Assembly: GCF_900095825.1 (NCBI RefSeq)
Contig: NZ_LT608315.1
Span: 859,873-923,872 of the forward strand
DNA: 64,000 nt
Origin: Acidaminococcus massiliensis
GTDB lineage: Bacteria; Bacillota; Negativicutes; Acidaminococcales; Acidaminococcaceae
Direction: 5' to 3'
Shown here: one piece after another, positions 43,941 through 53,162 of the stretch
How the letters are laid out: each line of letters starts with the position of its first letter
Position numbering within the stretch: the first letter of the stretch is position 1
Notes under the pieces: model-generated
Database searches by the model: none
What the model was told of the DNA's origin: nothing
Seen by the model: the letters and a program-made list of their open reading frames with translations, nothing else
Program-made: the position numbers and the translations under genes

Positions 43941-44372
43941 ATGAGCAACATCTATGTGGGAAAAATCATTGCGGTGAACAAACAGCGCGCCAAAGTTAAA
44001 ATCGAACAGAGACCGGGAGAACAGCGGCCGAAACTGCTGGACTGCTGGAATGCCTGCAAAGCCAAACAGGGGACCCGGGTCATCGTGGGGAAACAGACCT
44101 TGGATGAGAAGAAAATGAAGATGATCATCTGGGGGATCCCGGCTCTGACCGCATTGGCTGGGGCTCTTTTTGGCCGGGCCATTGCCCATTTCTTTTCCAT
44201 CCCGGTCTGGCAGATGGTGGTGCTCAGCATGGTGGTATGGCTGGCTTTGGGTTTGTACTATGCCCGGAATTTCCGGAAGAGCGTCCATGCCAAAGTGGAA
44301 CAATGGACCATCACCGGCTATTACAGTGATGGCGAGATCTATGATGCCAAAGGGAAAAAGGTGGAGGTCTGA
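43941..44372 (+). CDS. Small membrane protein, possibly RseC-like
   Basis: A 143-residue protein: an N-terminal beta-rich part starting GKIIAVNKQRAKVKI, then CWNACKAKQG, two TM helices (about 56-72 and 76-98) and a short basic C-terminus. The order resembles SoxR-reducing/RseC proteins, but the CxxC-rich cluster of that family is reduced to CWNAC, so the call is weak. AAGGAG precedes ATG 43941. It ends three bases before the next gene. Confidence 0.6.
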   Translation: MSNIYVGKIIAVNKQRAKVKIEQRPGEQRPKLLDCWNACKAKQGTRVIVGKQTLDEKKMKMIIWGIPALTALAGALFGRAIAHFFSIPVWQMVVLSMVVWLALGLYYARNFRKSVHAKVEQWTITGYYSDGEIYDAKGKKVEV

Positions 44373-44375
44373 CCG

Positions 44376-44639
44376 ATGCTGGGGAAAAATCATCTGACCC
44401 TGCTCCTGGTCCTGGCGGCGGGAGCTGTCATAGGGGGGCTCCTGGGGGACAGCCTGCAGGCGTCCCAGCCTCTGGGCTGGGCCACTGATTATCTGGTACG
44501 GAAATACCAGGTGCTCACCGTCCCCCCGTCGGTTTTTGACCTGTATATTGCGAAACTGACTGTGGGACTGGATTTTTCCCCCAATCTGGCAGCCATCCTG
44601 GGCATGATCCTGGCAGGGATCCTGTTCCACAAATTTTAG
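44376..44639 (+). CDS. DUF4321-type small membrane protein
   Basis: An 87-residue protein with two hydrophobic segments (residues 7-25 and 66-86) and the internal pattern TVGLDFSPNLAAILGMILAGILF. Small proteins like this (DUF4321) occur just before maf in many Firmicutes. Function unknown. GTGGAGGT upstream is its likely ribosome site; the stop is nine bases before maf. Confidence 0.75.
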   Translation: MLGKNHLTLLLVLAAGAVIGGLLGDSLQASQPLGWATDYLVRKYQVLTVPPSVFDLYIAKLTVGLDFSPNLAAILGMILAGILFHKF

Positions 44640-44648
44640 GAGGAGCCC

Positions 44649-45260
44649 ATGGAACTGATTCTGGCATCCGGCTCCCCCCGCCGTCTGGAACTGCTCCGGC
44701 AGATCGGCTTGGAGCCCCGGGTGGTGGTGAGCCGCAGTGAGGAAGAGAAAACGGACCGGGATCCGGCCCATCTGGTCTGTCACAATGCTCTGGCCAAAGG
44801 ACAGGACGTATGCAGTCGGCTGGGAGACCAGGTTCCCATCCTGGCAGCGGATACGGTGGTGGCCCTGGACGGGGAAATCCTGGGGAAGCCCAGGGACCGG
44901 CAGGAGGCCGCTGCCATGCTCCGGAAACTCAGCGGAAGGAGCCATCAGGTCCTTACGGGTCTGGCCCTGTTCTATCGGGGAAAAGTGCTGACCCATGTGG
45001 AGACCACCCAGGTGCAGTTTTCTCTTCTTTCCGAGGAAGACATCGCAGGATACATCCGTACCGGCGAGCCTCTGGATAAAGCCGGAGCTTATGGCATCCA
45101 GGGGAGAGCCGCTCTTTTCATCCCGACTATCAACGGGTCCTATAGCAATGTGGTAGGACTCCCTTTAGCAGCCTTGAAAAAACTCTTTGCAGAACTGGAT
45201 GTGACAGAAAATGACGCACTATCTCATACGGGAAATGCTTCCGGAGGAGCGGCCTCGTGA
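44649..45260 (+). CDS. maf: Maf-like nucleotide pyrophosphatase
   Basis: Hydrolyses non-canonical or modified NTPs (dTTP/UTP-type), a house-cleaning enzyme linked to septum control. The 203-residue protein starts with LILASGSPRRLELLRQIG, has ILAADTVVALDG (catalytic Asp), LGKPRD and DKAGAYGIQG, as expected. AGGAGCC precedes ATG 44649. The last 50 bases overlap radC. Confidence 0.95.
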   Translation: MELILASGSPRRLELLRQIGLEPRVVVSRSEEEKTDRDPAHLVCHNALAKGQDVCSRLGDQVPILAADTVVALDGEILGKPRDRQEAAAMLRKLSGRSHQVLTGLALFYRGKVLTHVETTQVQFSLLSEEDIAGYIRTGEPLDKAGAYGIQGRAALFIPTINGSYSNVVGLPLAALKKLFAELDVTENDALSHTGNASGGAAS

Positions 45261-45897
45261 ACGGCTGATGGCCCATGGACCGGAAGCCCTGACCATTACG
45301 GAACTGCTGGCGATTTTGATCGGCAGCGGACGGAAAGACCATTCAGCCTTGGATATCGCTCGGGAACTGACCGGAGATCTTATGAAGGATGCCCGTCTGG
45401 CCAGGACCCAGGATGTCCGGGAACTGACCCGGATTCCAGGAATCGGGCCGGCCAAGGCAGCGGTGATCCTGGCAGCTCTGGAACTGGGGCGGAGGCTGGC
45501 GGAAGCAGAAAGCCAGCCTTTCCAGACCATCCATTGCCCGGAAGACGGGGCCATGCTGGTGATGCCCCGGCTCCGGTACGAAAACCATGAACATTTCCTG
45601 GTGGTGCTGCTGAATAGCAAGGGAAAGGTGACCGGCATCGAGCCTGTTTCGGAGGGATCCCTCAATGCTTCCGTGGTCCATCCCCGGGAAGCTTTTGCAC
45701 CGGCGCTGCTCCACCATGCGGCTGCCATCCTGGCGGTCCACAACCATCCCTCCGGGGATCCTACGCCCAGCCGGGAGGACAGGGAACTGACGAAGACCCT
45801 CTGGGAAACGGGAAAAGTTATGGGGATCCCTTTGGTGGATCATTTGATCATCGGGGATGGGATTTATTACAGTTTCAAAGAACATGGTTTGATGTAA
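45211..45897 (+). CDS. radC: RadC/JAB1-family protein
   Basis: A 228-residue RadC-family protein, with an N-terminal helix-hairpin-helix (ELTRIPGIGPAKAAVI) and a C-terminal JAMM metalloprotease-like motif HNHPSGDPTPSRED. Its cellular role remains unclear in the family. I use ATG 45211 (THYLIREMLPEERPRERL is the typical start), which overlaps maf; ATG 45232 would shorten the conserved N-terminus and has no ribosome site. Confidence 0.93.
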   Translation: MTHYLIREMLPEERPRERLMAHGPEALTITELLAILIGSGRKDHSALDIARELTGDLMKDARLARTQDVRELTRIPGIGPAKAAVILAALELGRRLAEAESQPFQTIHCPEDGAMLVMPRLRYENHEHFLVVLLNSKGKVTGIEPVSEGSLNASVVHPREAFAPALLHHAAAILAVHNHPSGDPTPSREDRELTKTLWETGKVMGIPLVDHLIIGDGIYYSFKEHGLM

Positions 45898-45913
45898 AAG
45901 GGGGTAGAAGAGA

Positions 45914-46945
45914 ATGCTGGATCTGCTGGGATCATTCTCCACGGACATGGGGGTGGATCTGGGGACGGACCATACCCGGATCTGTCTGAAGGAAGAAGGA
46001 ATCGTCCTGGATGAGCCTTCTGTAGTGACCGTGGAGACCCGCCGGGGGAAAATCCTGGCCCAGGGAAAGGAAGCCCGGCAGATGCAGGGACGGACCCCGT
46101 CCGGAATCGAAGTGAAACGGCCCCTCCAGGATGGGGTCATTGCGGATTTCGACTATGCCAAGCTCATGCTGAAAGGGTTCCTGCACCAGGCTCTGGGCAG
46201 ACGGCCTCTGCTCCGGCCCCGGCTGGTGATCAGTGTCCCCTGCGGAGTCAACAGCGTGGAGCGGAGAGCTGTCCTGGATGCGGCCATGGAAGCCGGTGCC
46301 GGGGAAGCGTACCTTTTGGAAGCTCCTCTGGCCGCGGCCCTGGGAGCCGGGATCCCGGTACGGGAAGCCAAAGCCTGCATGGTGGTGGAACTGGGTGCGG
46401 GGGCTACGGAAGCCGCCGTATTGGCCCAGGGGAAGGTAGCTCTTTCCCGGCTGCTCCGGTGCGGAGGCCGGAGCCTGGATGATGCCCTTGTCCAGTACAG
46501 CAAGAAAAAGTATAATCTTCTTATCGGGAGCCTCCAGGCCGAACAGGCGAAAATCGAAATCGGCACGGTGCGGGAAACGGCTCCGCCGGCTTTTATGGAC
46601 CTGCGGGGAAGGGACCTGATCACCGGCCTGCCCCGGAGTGTGACCATCGATCAGAACCAGATGCGGGAAGCCCTGTGGGAACCGGTCCATCGGATGGTAG
46701 ATTGTGTCCGGACCCTGCTGGAACAGCTTCCGGACCTTTTGGCTCGGGAGGTGGCGGAACAAGGCATCGTCCTTACCGGCGGAGGTGCCCTGCTGCGGAA
46801 TTTTGACTGGCTGCTGGGCCGGGAAACAGGCCTGAAGGTCTGGGTGGCGGAAGATGCCCTTTCCTGTGTGGCCAAAGGAACCGGCATCGCTGCCGGGCAT
46901 ATGAATCTGTTCCGGAGAGGGCAGCGCCTTCGCCGGAATGTATAA
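45914..46945 (+). CDS. mreB: Rod shape-determining protein MreB
   Basis: Actin-like ATPase that organises lateral wall synthesis under the membrane. The 343-residue protein has phosphate-1 motif VDLGTDHTRI (about 14-23), EPSVVTV, VSVPCGVNSVERRAV, a phosphate-2 region VVELGAGATEAAVL and GIVLTGGGALLRNFDWLL. The usual DLGTANT is DLGTDHT and DIGGGTT is ELGAGAT, so this is a somewhat divergent MreB, but order with mreCD supports the call. GGGGTAGAAGAG precedes ATG 45914. Confidence 0.92.
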   Translation: MLDLLGSFSTDMGVDLGTDHTRICLKEEGIVLDEPSVVTVETRRGKILAQGKEARQMQGRTPSGIEVKRPLQDGVIADFDYAKLMLKGFLHQALGRRPLLRPRLVISVPCGVNSVERRAVLDAAMEAGAGEAYLLEAPLAAALGAGIPVREAKACMVVELGAGATEAAVLAQGKVALSRLLRCGGRSLDDALVQYSKKKYNLLIGSLQAEQAKIEIGTVRETAPPAFMDLRGRDLITGLPRSVTIDQNQMREALWEPVHRMVDCVRTLLEQLPDLLAREVAEQGIVLTGGGALLRNFDWLLGRETGLKVWVAEDALSCVAKGTGIAAGHMNLFRRGQRLRRNV

Positions 46946-46959
46946 TAGGGAGAAGAGCA

Positions 46960-47850
46960 TTGCCTATGAGGAAGGAACAGAAAGTCAGACTGGGAGTCCT
47001 GCTGGTTGTCCTGCTGCTGGCAGGAAGCCTGCTTTGGGATGCATTCCACCGTTTTCCGGCTGTGAATACGGTGCTTTCCACGCTGACCCGGCCCATCAGC
47101 TTTGTAGTGGGAGGGATCGGCAGCGGTGTGAAGGGCTCCGGGAACTATTTTGCGTCCAAATCTTCCCTGGAAAAGGAAAATGCGGCCCTGAAGAAAGAAA
47201 ATGAAGAGCTTCGGCAGAGCAATGTGGAACTGCTCGGCATGAAAGCGGAGAATGAGCGTCTGGGGAAACTGCTGAAGTTCAGCAATCTCCATCCCCAGTG
47301 GAAGATGGTTTCCGCCCAGGTGATCAGCCGGGATCTGGGAGATTTCAAGGATGTGATCCTCATCGATAAGGGCCAGGGAGACGGACTCCAGGTGAATATG
47401 CCTGTAGTCAATGCTTCTGGGCTCATCGGCATTGTGGACGGAGTCTATCCCCACATGGCCAAGGTCCTGCTGATCTCCAGCCCCCGCAGCCGGATCGGAG
47501 GCCTGAATCTCCGGGGAGATTCCCGGGCTGCCGGTATCGTCAATGGGGTGGCCGGGCCGGATCTTCTGCTGGAAATGCGGAACTTGAGCCGCAATGCGGA
47601 TATCCTGCCGGGAGACACCATCGTGACCAGCGGGTACAGCGGCTACCATCCGGAAGGCTTGGTCATCGGTACCGTAGAAGATGTGCAGATGGATACGGGA
47701 GGGCTGACCAAAATGGCCACCATCGCTCCTTCTGTGGACTACGGCCATCTGGAAGAAGCCCGGGTCATCACCAATTTCCAGGGCTTTGCTGATTTCCTGC
47801 GCAAGGAAGGGAAAGACCCGGATGCCCAACCTGGCAAAGGAGGGAAATGA
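46960..47850 (+). CDS. mreC: Cell shape protein MreC
   Basis: Bitopic protein that couples MreB to PBP2/RodA. The 296-residue protein has an N-terminal TM (about 11-28), a coiled coil (SLEKENAALKKENEELRQSNVELLGMKAENERLGKLL, about 68-105) and the two-beta-barrel MreC domain with VISRDLGDFKDVILIDKG. Start may be TTG 46960 (6 bases after AGGGAGAAG) or ATG 46966; both are in frame. It overlaps mreD by four bases. Confidence 0.93.
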   Translation: MPMRKEQKVRLGVLLVVLLLAGSLLWDAFHRFPAVNTVLSTLTRPISFVVGGIGSGVKGSGNYFASKSSLEKENAALKKENEELRQSNVELLGMKAENERLGKLLKFSNLHPQWKMVSAQVISRDLGDFKDVILIDKGQGDGLQVNMPVVNASGLIGIVDGVYPHMAKVLLISSPRSRIGGLNLRGDSRAAGIVNGVAGPDLLLEMRNLSRNADILPGDTIVTSGYSGYHPEGLVIGTVEDVQMDTGGLTKMATIAPSVDYGHLEEARVITNFQGFADFLRKEGKDPDAQPGKGGK

Positions 47851-48362
47851 TGGTACTGATCGCCTTTGCCTGGCTGCTGTTCACCTTGTTCCTGTTCACT
47901 TTGGAAAATCACTGGTTCCTCTTTTTCAATACCACCCAGTCCCCAGATCTGCTGCTGCTGTTCCTCCTGCTCTATGCCATGGACCAGGGGAAGCGGAAGG
48001 GCGCAGTGTACGGACTGGGTATTGGCGCTTTATTGGACATTGTCACTTTCAGCTATTTTGGCTGGCATCTGGTGACACGGACACTGATCGGCTATCTGGT
48101 GGGGAAGAACCGGATGAATATGTTCGCTGACCGGCTGCCCACCTATCTGATCCTCACCGGGATGGTGACCCTGCTGCTCCAAGTGGCACGGGGCCTGTTC
48201 GTGTGCGTGGCCCTGGGACGCTGGCTTCCCCTCCTGCCCTTGGCCGTATCTACCCTGAAATGCATGGGCTGGAATCTGATCGCTGCTCCAATCCTGTGGT
48301 TTTGCTATCACAAGCTGAAGAAACGGGTCCGCAGCCGTATGGATTATTATTATCATCTATAG
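47847..48362 (+). CDS. mreD: Rod shape-determining protein MreD
   Basis: A 171-residue, 5-6 TM protein of the elongasome. Sequence conservation is low as usual in this family, but length, hydrophobicity (with RMNMFADRLPTYLILTGMVT) and position between mreC and the PBP2 gene identify it. GGAGGG lies before ATG 47847; ATG 47850 is an alternative. Confidence 0.9.
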   Translation: MMVLIAFAWLLFTLFLFTLENHWFLFFNTTQSPDLLLLFLLLYAMDQGKRKGAVYGLGIGALLDIVTFSYFGWHLVTRTLIGYLVGKNRMNMFADRLPTYLILTGMVTLLLQVARGLFVCVALGRWLPLLPLAVSTLKCMGWNLIAAPILWFCYHKLKKRVRSRMDYYYHL

Positions 48363-48371
48363 GAGTCTGCC

Positions 48372-50159
48372 GTGCTGAACAAAAAATTTGCTTACCGTTT
48401 GGAATTCATGATGCTGGCCGGGATCCTGATCATCCTGATCCTCATCGGACGCATGTTTTATCTCCAGATCCTGAAAGGGTCCTATTACCGGCGCCAGGCA
48501 GAAGGGAACCGGACCCGGTATACCCGGATCTTGGCACCCCGGGGGATCATCTATGACTGCAACGGGGAAGAATTGGCCAACAACAAGCCTGGGGTCATGG
48601 TTTCCCTGGTCCGCCGGACGGACGCCTATCCGGAAGAGACGCTGGAACGGCTGTCCCAGCTCCTCCATATCCCTCTGGATGAGATCAAGGAGACGATCCG
48701 GCTTTCTGGGGGCAGTTCAGAACCCATCCGTCTGGTCCGGAATGCTTCGCCGGATGTGGTGGACAAAGTAGAAGAGAATCTCCGCTATCTCCCTGGAGTG
48801 ATGCTGGAAGTCCAGCCTGTCCGGAACTATCCCAACAAGGGGCTGGCCGTCCATGCCCTGGGCTATGTGGGAGAAATCAGCGACTATGAAATTTCCCAAG
48901 GGGCGTACAGCGAACTGAAGGCAGGAGATATCATCGGGAAATTCGGCCTGGAAAATTACTATGATTCCTACCTCCGGGGAGAAGACGGAAGCTACCGGGA
49001 GGAAGTGGATGTGGCCGGCCGTGTGGTCCAGATCATGGACAAAGTGGACCCCAAACCGGGACAGGGATTGGTGCTCACCATCGATGCCAAGCTCCAGCGG
49101 ATCGCGGAAGAAGCTGTGGACCGGCAGCTGAAAGCCATCGGAGCACGGGGCTGCGCGGTAGTGGCCTTGGACCCCAACAACGGAGAAGTGAAAGCCTTGG
49201 TTTCCCGTCCGGGCTTCGATCCCAACTGGTTCGTCAACGGGATCAGTGAAAAGAATTGGAAATACTTGACCACGGATCCTTTCCATCCCATGACGGACAA
49301 GGTCATCGCCGGAGAATATCCCCCCGGTTCCACTTTCAAGATCGTCACAGGGTCTGCCGCCTTGGAAGAGAAGAAAGTGACCCCGGAGGAACTGATTTAC
49401 GACTCCGGCCGCCATTGGCTCATCGATATGCGGAATGCCGGCGGAGAAGCTCTGGGCTATATCAACTTCAAACGGGCCCTGGCGGCTTCCGACAACGTGT
49501 ATTTCTATGAAATGGGGAACCGGGTGGGCATCGACCTCCTGGACAAATACGCCCGGGAATTCGGCTTCGGGGAAACCACCGGGATCGACCTCCATGGGGA
49601 AGCCCAGGGGCTGATCGCCACCCCTGCCTACAAGAAAAAAGTCTTTGATGATGACTGGTATCTGGGAGATACCTTCAATACGGCCATCGGTCAGGGCTTT
49701 ACCCTGGCCACTCCCATCCAGGTGGCGGAAATGCTCAGTGCTGTGGCCACCGACGGGAAACGGTACAAACCCCATCTGGTCAGCAAGATCCTCAATGATG
49801 ACGGCAGCGTGGCCAAGACCTTCGAACCGGAAGAAGAAGGAAAGCTGCCCATTTCTGAATCCACCCTGAAACTGATCCAGGAAGGCCTGGAAGCCGTAAC
49901 GGAAGAAGGGGGGACGGCTGCCTTCTTGAAGAACCTGCCTGTGCCTGTGGCCGGCAAGACCGGTACGGCCGAAAATCCCCACGGACTGGAACACGGCTGG
50001 TTCATCGCCTATGCCCCGGCCAAGAAACCCCAGTTGGTGGTGGTCTGCATCGTGGAGCAGGGGAGTTACGGGACCATTTCCGCAGCGCCGATTGTCAAGA
50101 GCATCCTGGAATACGTCTTTACGGATCCCCGGGTACGGCGGCAGGGAACCAAGAAATAA
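48372..50159 (+). CDS. mrdA: Penicillin-binding protein 2
   Basis: Transpeptidase for lateral cell-wall growth, partner of RodA. The 595-residue protein has one N-terminal TM (about 13-33), a pedestal domain with RNYPNKGLAVHALGYVGEIS, and the transpeptidase domain with active-site PPGSTFKIVTG (Ser in STFK, about residue 319), the SDN motif (ASDNVYFY) and KTGTAE near residue 533. Start is GTG 48372 after TAGGAG. Confidence 0.95.
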   Translation: MLNKKFAYRLEFMMLAGILIILILIGRMFYLQILKGSYYRRQAEGNRTRYTRILAPRGIIYDCNGEELANNKPGVMVSLVRRTDAYPEETLERLSQLLHIPLDEIKETIRLSGGSSEPIRLVRNASPDVVDKVEENLRYLPGVMLEVQPVRNYPNKGLAVHALGYVGEISDYEISQGAYSELKAGDIIGKFGLENYYDSYLRGEDGSYREEVDVAGRVVQIMDKVDPKPGQGLVLTIDAKLQRIAEEAVDRQLKAIGARGCAVVALDPNNGEVKALVSRPGFDPNWFVNGISEKNWKYLTTDPFHPMTDKVIAGEYPPGSTFKIVTGSAALEEKKVTPEELIYDSGRHWLIDMRNAGGEALGYINFKRALAASDNVYFYEMGNRVGIDLLDKYAREFGFGETTGIDLHGEAQGLIATPAYKKKVFDDDWYLGDTFNTAIGQGFTLATPIQVAEMLSAVATDGKRYKPHLVSKILNDDGSVAKTFEPEEEGKLPISESTLKLIQEGLEAVTEEGGTAAFLKNLPVPVAGKTGTAENPHGLEHGWFIAYAPAKKPQLVVVCIVEQGSYGTISAAPIVKSILEYVFTDPRVRRQGTKK

Positions 50160-50168
50160 GGAGACAAT

Positions 50169-51290
50169 ATGCGTTGGTATCACTCATGGAAAAAATATTT
50201 TCGGAAAATCGATAAGCCGCTGCTGTTCAGTGTCCTGGCTCTGATCTGCATCGGGGTGGTCCTGATCGGCAGTGCCACCCATGCCAATATCCCTGGGCCC
50301 CGCCGGTACAGCTTCGTGCTGCGCCAGCTGAGCTTTGCAGGCATCAACCTGGTGGTGGGAGCTTTTCTCCTGCGCTTCGATTACCGGATCCTGAAGAGTC
50401 TTGCCCGGCCCCTGTACATCTTCAACATCCTTATGCTGCTGGCAGTGATGCTGGTGGGGAAAAGTGCCCTGGGTGCCCAGCGGTGGCTCCAGGTAGGGCC
50501 CATCAGCATCCAGCCCAGTGAATTCGCCAAGGCCATCATGATCATCGGGCTTTCGTCCTATGTGGACGACCGGCTTCCTCTCTTGACGGATTTCCGCAGC
50601 TGGCTGCCGGTGTTCGGCTATGTGCTGCTGCCCTTCCTGTTTGTCATGAAGCAGCCAGACCTGGGGACTTCTCTGGTTTTCCTGGCCATCCTTTTGGGCA
50701 CCATGGTGGTCTGCGGTTTCCGGATCCGCTATTTCCTGATCATGGGAGGCCTGGGACTGGCTTCGGCCCCCTTGGTTTGGAAGCTGCTCCATGAATACCA
50801 GCGGAACCGGATCCGGGTGTTCCTGAATCCGGGACTGGAACCGTACGGCAGCGGCTACCACGTGATCCAGTCCATGATTGCCATCGGGTCCGGCCTGTTC
50901 ACCGGCAAAGGGCTCTTTGCCGGGACCCAGAGCCAGCTCAATTTCCTGCCGGAAAACCATACGGACTTCATCTTTGCCGTGGCCGGGGAAGAATTCGGTT
51001 TTATCGGGACCACTCTTATCCTGCTTCTGTACGGGGTGGTCATCTACCGAGGGCTGTCCATCGCCATGCACGCTTCTGATGATTTTGGGACATTGCTGGC
51101 CGTGGGAGCGGTCTCTATGTTCCTGTTCCATATCCTGGTCAATGTGGGCATGACCAGCGGCATCATGCCGGTCACCGGGGTCCCCTTGCCCTTCATGAGC
51201 TATGGGGTCAGCTCTCTGACCACCAACATGCTGATGGTGACCCTGCTGCTGAATATCAATGCCCATCACCAGACTCTGCGCTTTCATTAA
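50169..51290 (+). CDS. rodA: Peptidoglycan glycosyltransferase RodA
   Basis: SEDS-family glycosyltransferase polymerising lipid II for rod growth. The 373-residue, about 10-TM protein shows GAQRWLQVGPISIQPSEFAKAIMI, KQPDLGTSLVFLAI (catalytic Asp region) and GSGLFTGKGLFAGTQSQLNFLPENHTDFIFAVAGEE, with the C-terminal GVPLPFMSYG. It completes the mreBCD-mrdA-rodA elongasome set. AAGGAGA precedes ATG 50169. Confidence 0.96.
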   Translation: MRWYHSWKKYFRKIDKPLLFSVLALICIGVVLIGSATHANIPGPRRYSFVLRQLSFAGINLVVGAFLLRFDYRILKSLARPLYIFNILMLLAVMLVGKSALGAQRWLQVGPISIQPSEFAKAIMIIGLSSYVDDRLPLLTDFRSWLPVFGYVLLPFLFVMKQPDLGTSLVFLAILLGTMVVCGFRIRYFLIMGGLGLASAPLVWKLLHEYQRNRIRVFLNPGLEPYGSGYHVIQSMIAIGSGLFTGKGLFAGTQSQLNFLPENHTDFIFAVAGEEFGFIGTTLILLLYGVVIYRGLSIAMHASDDFGTLLAVGAVSMFLFHILVNVGMTSGIMPVTGVPLPFMSYGVSSLTTNMLMVTLLLNINAHHQTLRFH

Positions 51291-51299
51291 GGAGAAATT

Positions 51300-53162
51300 A
51301 TGCGAAAAGATTTACCCATCGATATACTCAGTGCTGTAGAAAAACCGGCCCGCTACACCGGCATGGAGTTCGGCAGCATCGTCAAGCCGGAAAGTGAAAC
51401 GGAAGTGGCCTTCTGCCTTGCCTTTCCAGACACCTACGAAATCGGGATGAGCTACCTGGGCTACAAGATCCTCTATGAAATCCTCAACAAGCTGTCCGGC
51501 GTGGCAGCGGAACGGGCCTTTGCTCCCTGGGTGGATATGGAAGAGAAGATGCGGGAACGGGGCCTGGTGCTCTCCAGCCTGGAAAATACCCGGCCCCTGA
51601 AGGAATTCGACCTGCTGGGCTTCACCCTTCTTTATGAAATGTCCTACTCCAACATCCTCAACATGCTGGATCTGGGCGGTGTCCCTCTCCTGGCCAAGGA
51701 CCGGACACTGGATGATCCCTTTGTATGTGCCGGAGGCTGCTGCGTGTTCAACAGTGAACCTTTGGCAGATTTCCTGGACTTCTGCATGCTGGGAGATGGA
51801 GAGAGGATCATCCAGGAAGTGACCCTGCTGTACCGAGACTGGGAACGGGAAGGCAAGCCCGGCGGCCGGTTGGGGTTCCTGCGGCGGGTCTCCCGGATCC
51901 AGGGAGTCTACGTGCCTTCCTTTTATGAAATCACTTATGGAGAGGATGGAACCATTACCGGGAAAAAGCCCTTGGAACCAACGGCATCGGAAGTGGTGTA
52001 CAAACGGGCGGAGCAGGATCTGGACGCCCTGGATTTCCCCACCCATCCCATCGTCCCCTACAGCGACACCGTCCACGACCGGATCATGCTGGAATTGTTC
52101 AGGGGCTGCAGCCGAGGGTGCCGGTTCTGCAATGCAGGGATCATCTACCGGCCGGTCCGGGAACGGAGACCGGGAACGGTGCTGGAACTGGCCAAAAAGC
52201 TGGTGCCTGCCACCGGCTACAACGAAATCTCTTTGTTCTCCCTGAGCACTGCGGATTATTCCCATCTGGAGCCGCTGATCCGGGAGCTGCTGGGGGATTT
52301 CCGGAAGGATCGGGTGAGCGTTTCCCTGCTTTCCCTGCGGATCGACAGTTTTTCCGTGAAACTGGCCCAGGAAGTCCAGGCGGTGCGGAAAAGCGGCCTG
52401 ACCTTCGCTCCGGAAGCTGGGAGCCAGCGGATGCGGGATGTGATCAATAAGGGTGTGACGGAAGACGACCTGATGCATGCAGTGGGAGCGGCTTTTGAAA
52501 ACGGCTGGTCCCAGGTGAAGCTGTACTTCATGATCGGACTGCCTACGGAGACCGACGAAGATGTGCTGGCCATTGCGAAACTGGCCCAGAAGGTCCAGTG
52601 GAAATATAAGGAAGTCACCGGCCATATGGGGGCCCGGGTCACGGTCAGTGTGTCCAATTTCGTTCCCAAGCCCTATACCCCTTTCCAGTGGGTAGGCCAG
52701 GATACCAAGGAAGAATTCGATCGGAAACATATGCTGCTGAAAAATGCCTTTGCCAATCTGAAAAACATCCATTTCCAGTATCATGATTCCCGGACCAGTC
52801 TGATGGAAGGGGTCCTGGCCCGGGGAGACCGGCGTCTGGGAAAGGCCATCTATCTGGCCTGGCAGCGGGGGGCAAAATTCGACAGCTGGAGCGAATTCTT
52901 CGATTACGACCGGTGGAAACAGGCAGTGGAGGATGCCGGCCTGACCACGGACTTCTACAACAGCCGTCCCCGGGGCAAAGAGGAAATCTTCCCTTGGGAA
53001 CATACCAGCTGTGGGGTGAGCCGGCAGTTCCTGTGGAGTGAATACGAAAAAGCCCAGGAAGCAGCCTTGACCCATGACTGCCGCCGGGATACCTGTACCG
53101 GCTGCGGAGTCTGTCAGAAACTGGGAATCCATATCATCGACTGGAAGGAGGGGAAAGCATGA
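51300..53162 (+). CDS. B12-binding-like radical SAM protein (TIGR03960 type)
   Basis: A 620-residue radical-SAM protein with an N-terminal B12-binding-like region (AFPDTYEIGMSYLGYKILYEILN) and the radical-SAM motif ELFRGCSRGCRFCNAGI (C270-region). The end has an extra cysteine motif DCRRDTCTGCGVCQKLG that could bind another Fe-S cluster. This gene type usually precedes a DUF2344 gene and rng, as here. The likely role is in tRNA or translation-factor modification, not proven. It overlaps the next gene by four bases. Confidence 0.9.
   Translation: MRKDLPIDILSAVEKPARYTGMEFGSIVKPESETEVAFCLAFPDTYEIGMSYLGYKILYEILNKLSGVAAERAFAPWVDMEEKMRERGLVLSSLENTRPLKEFDLLGFTLLYEMSYSNILNMLDLGGVPLLAKDRTLDDPFVCAGGCCVFNSEPLADFLDFCMLGDGERIIQEVTLLYRDWEREGKPGGRLGFLRRVSRIQGVYVPSFYEITYGEDGTITGKKPLEPTASEVVYKRAEQDLDALDFPTHPIVPYSDTVHDRIMLELFRGCSRGCRFCNAGIIYRPVRERRPGTVLELAKKLVPATGYNEISLFSLSTADYSHLEPLIRELLGDFRKDRVSVSLLSLRIDSFSVKLAQEVQAVRKSGLTFAPEAGSQRMRDVINKGVTEDDLMHAVGAAFENGWSQVKLYFMIGLPTETDEDVLAIAKLAQKVQWKYKEVTGHMGARVTVSVSNFVPKPYTPFQWVGQDTKEEFDRKHMLLKNAFANLKNIHFQYHDSRTSLMEGVLARGDRRLGKAIYLAWQRGAKFDSWSEFFDYDRWKQAVEDAGLTTDFYNSRPRGKEEIFPWEHTSCGVSRQFLWSEYEKAQEAALTHDCRRDTCTGCGVCQKLGIHIIDWKEGKA

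Noticed and set aside
45914..46945. MreB-like gene as an Mbl or ParM homologue
   Set aside because: The phosphate motifs are divergent, but the mreC-mreD-mrdA-rodA order supports MreB.
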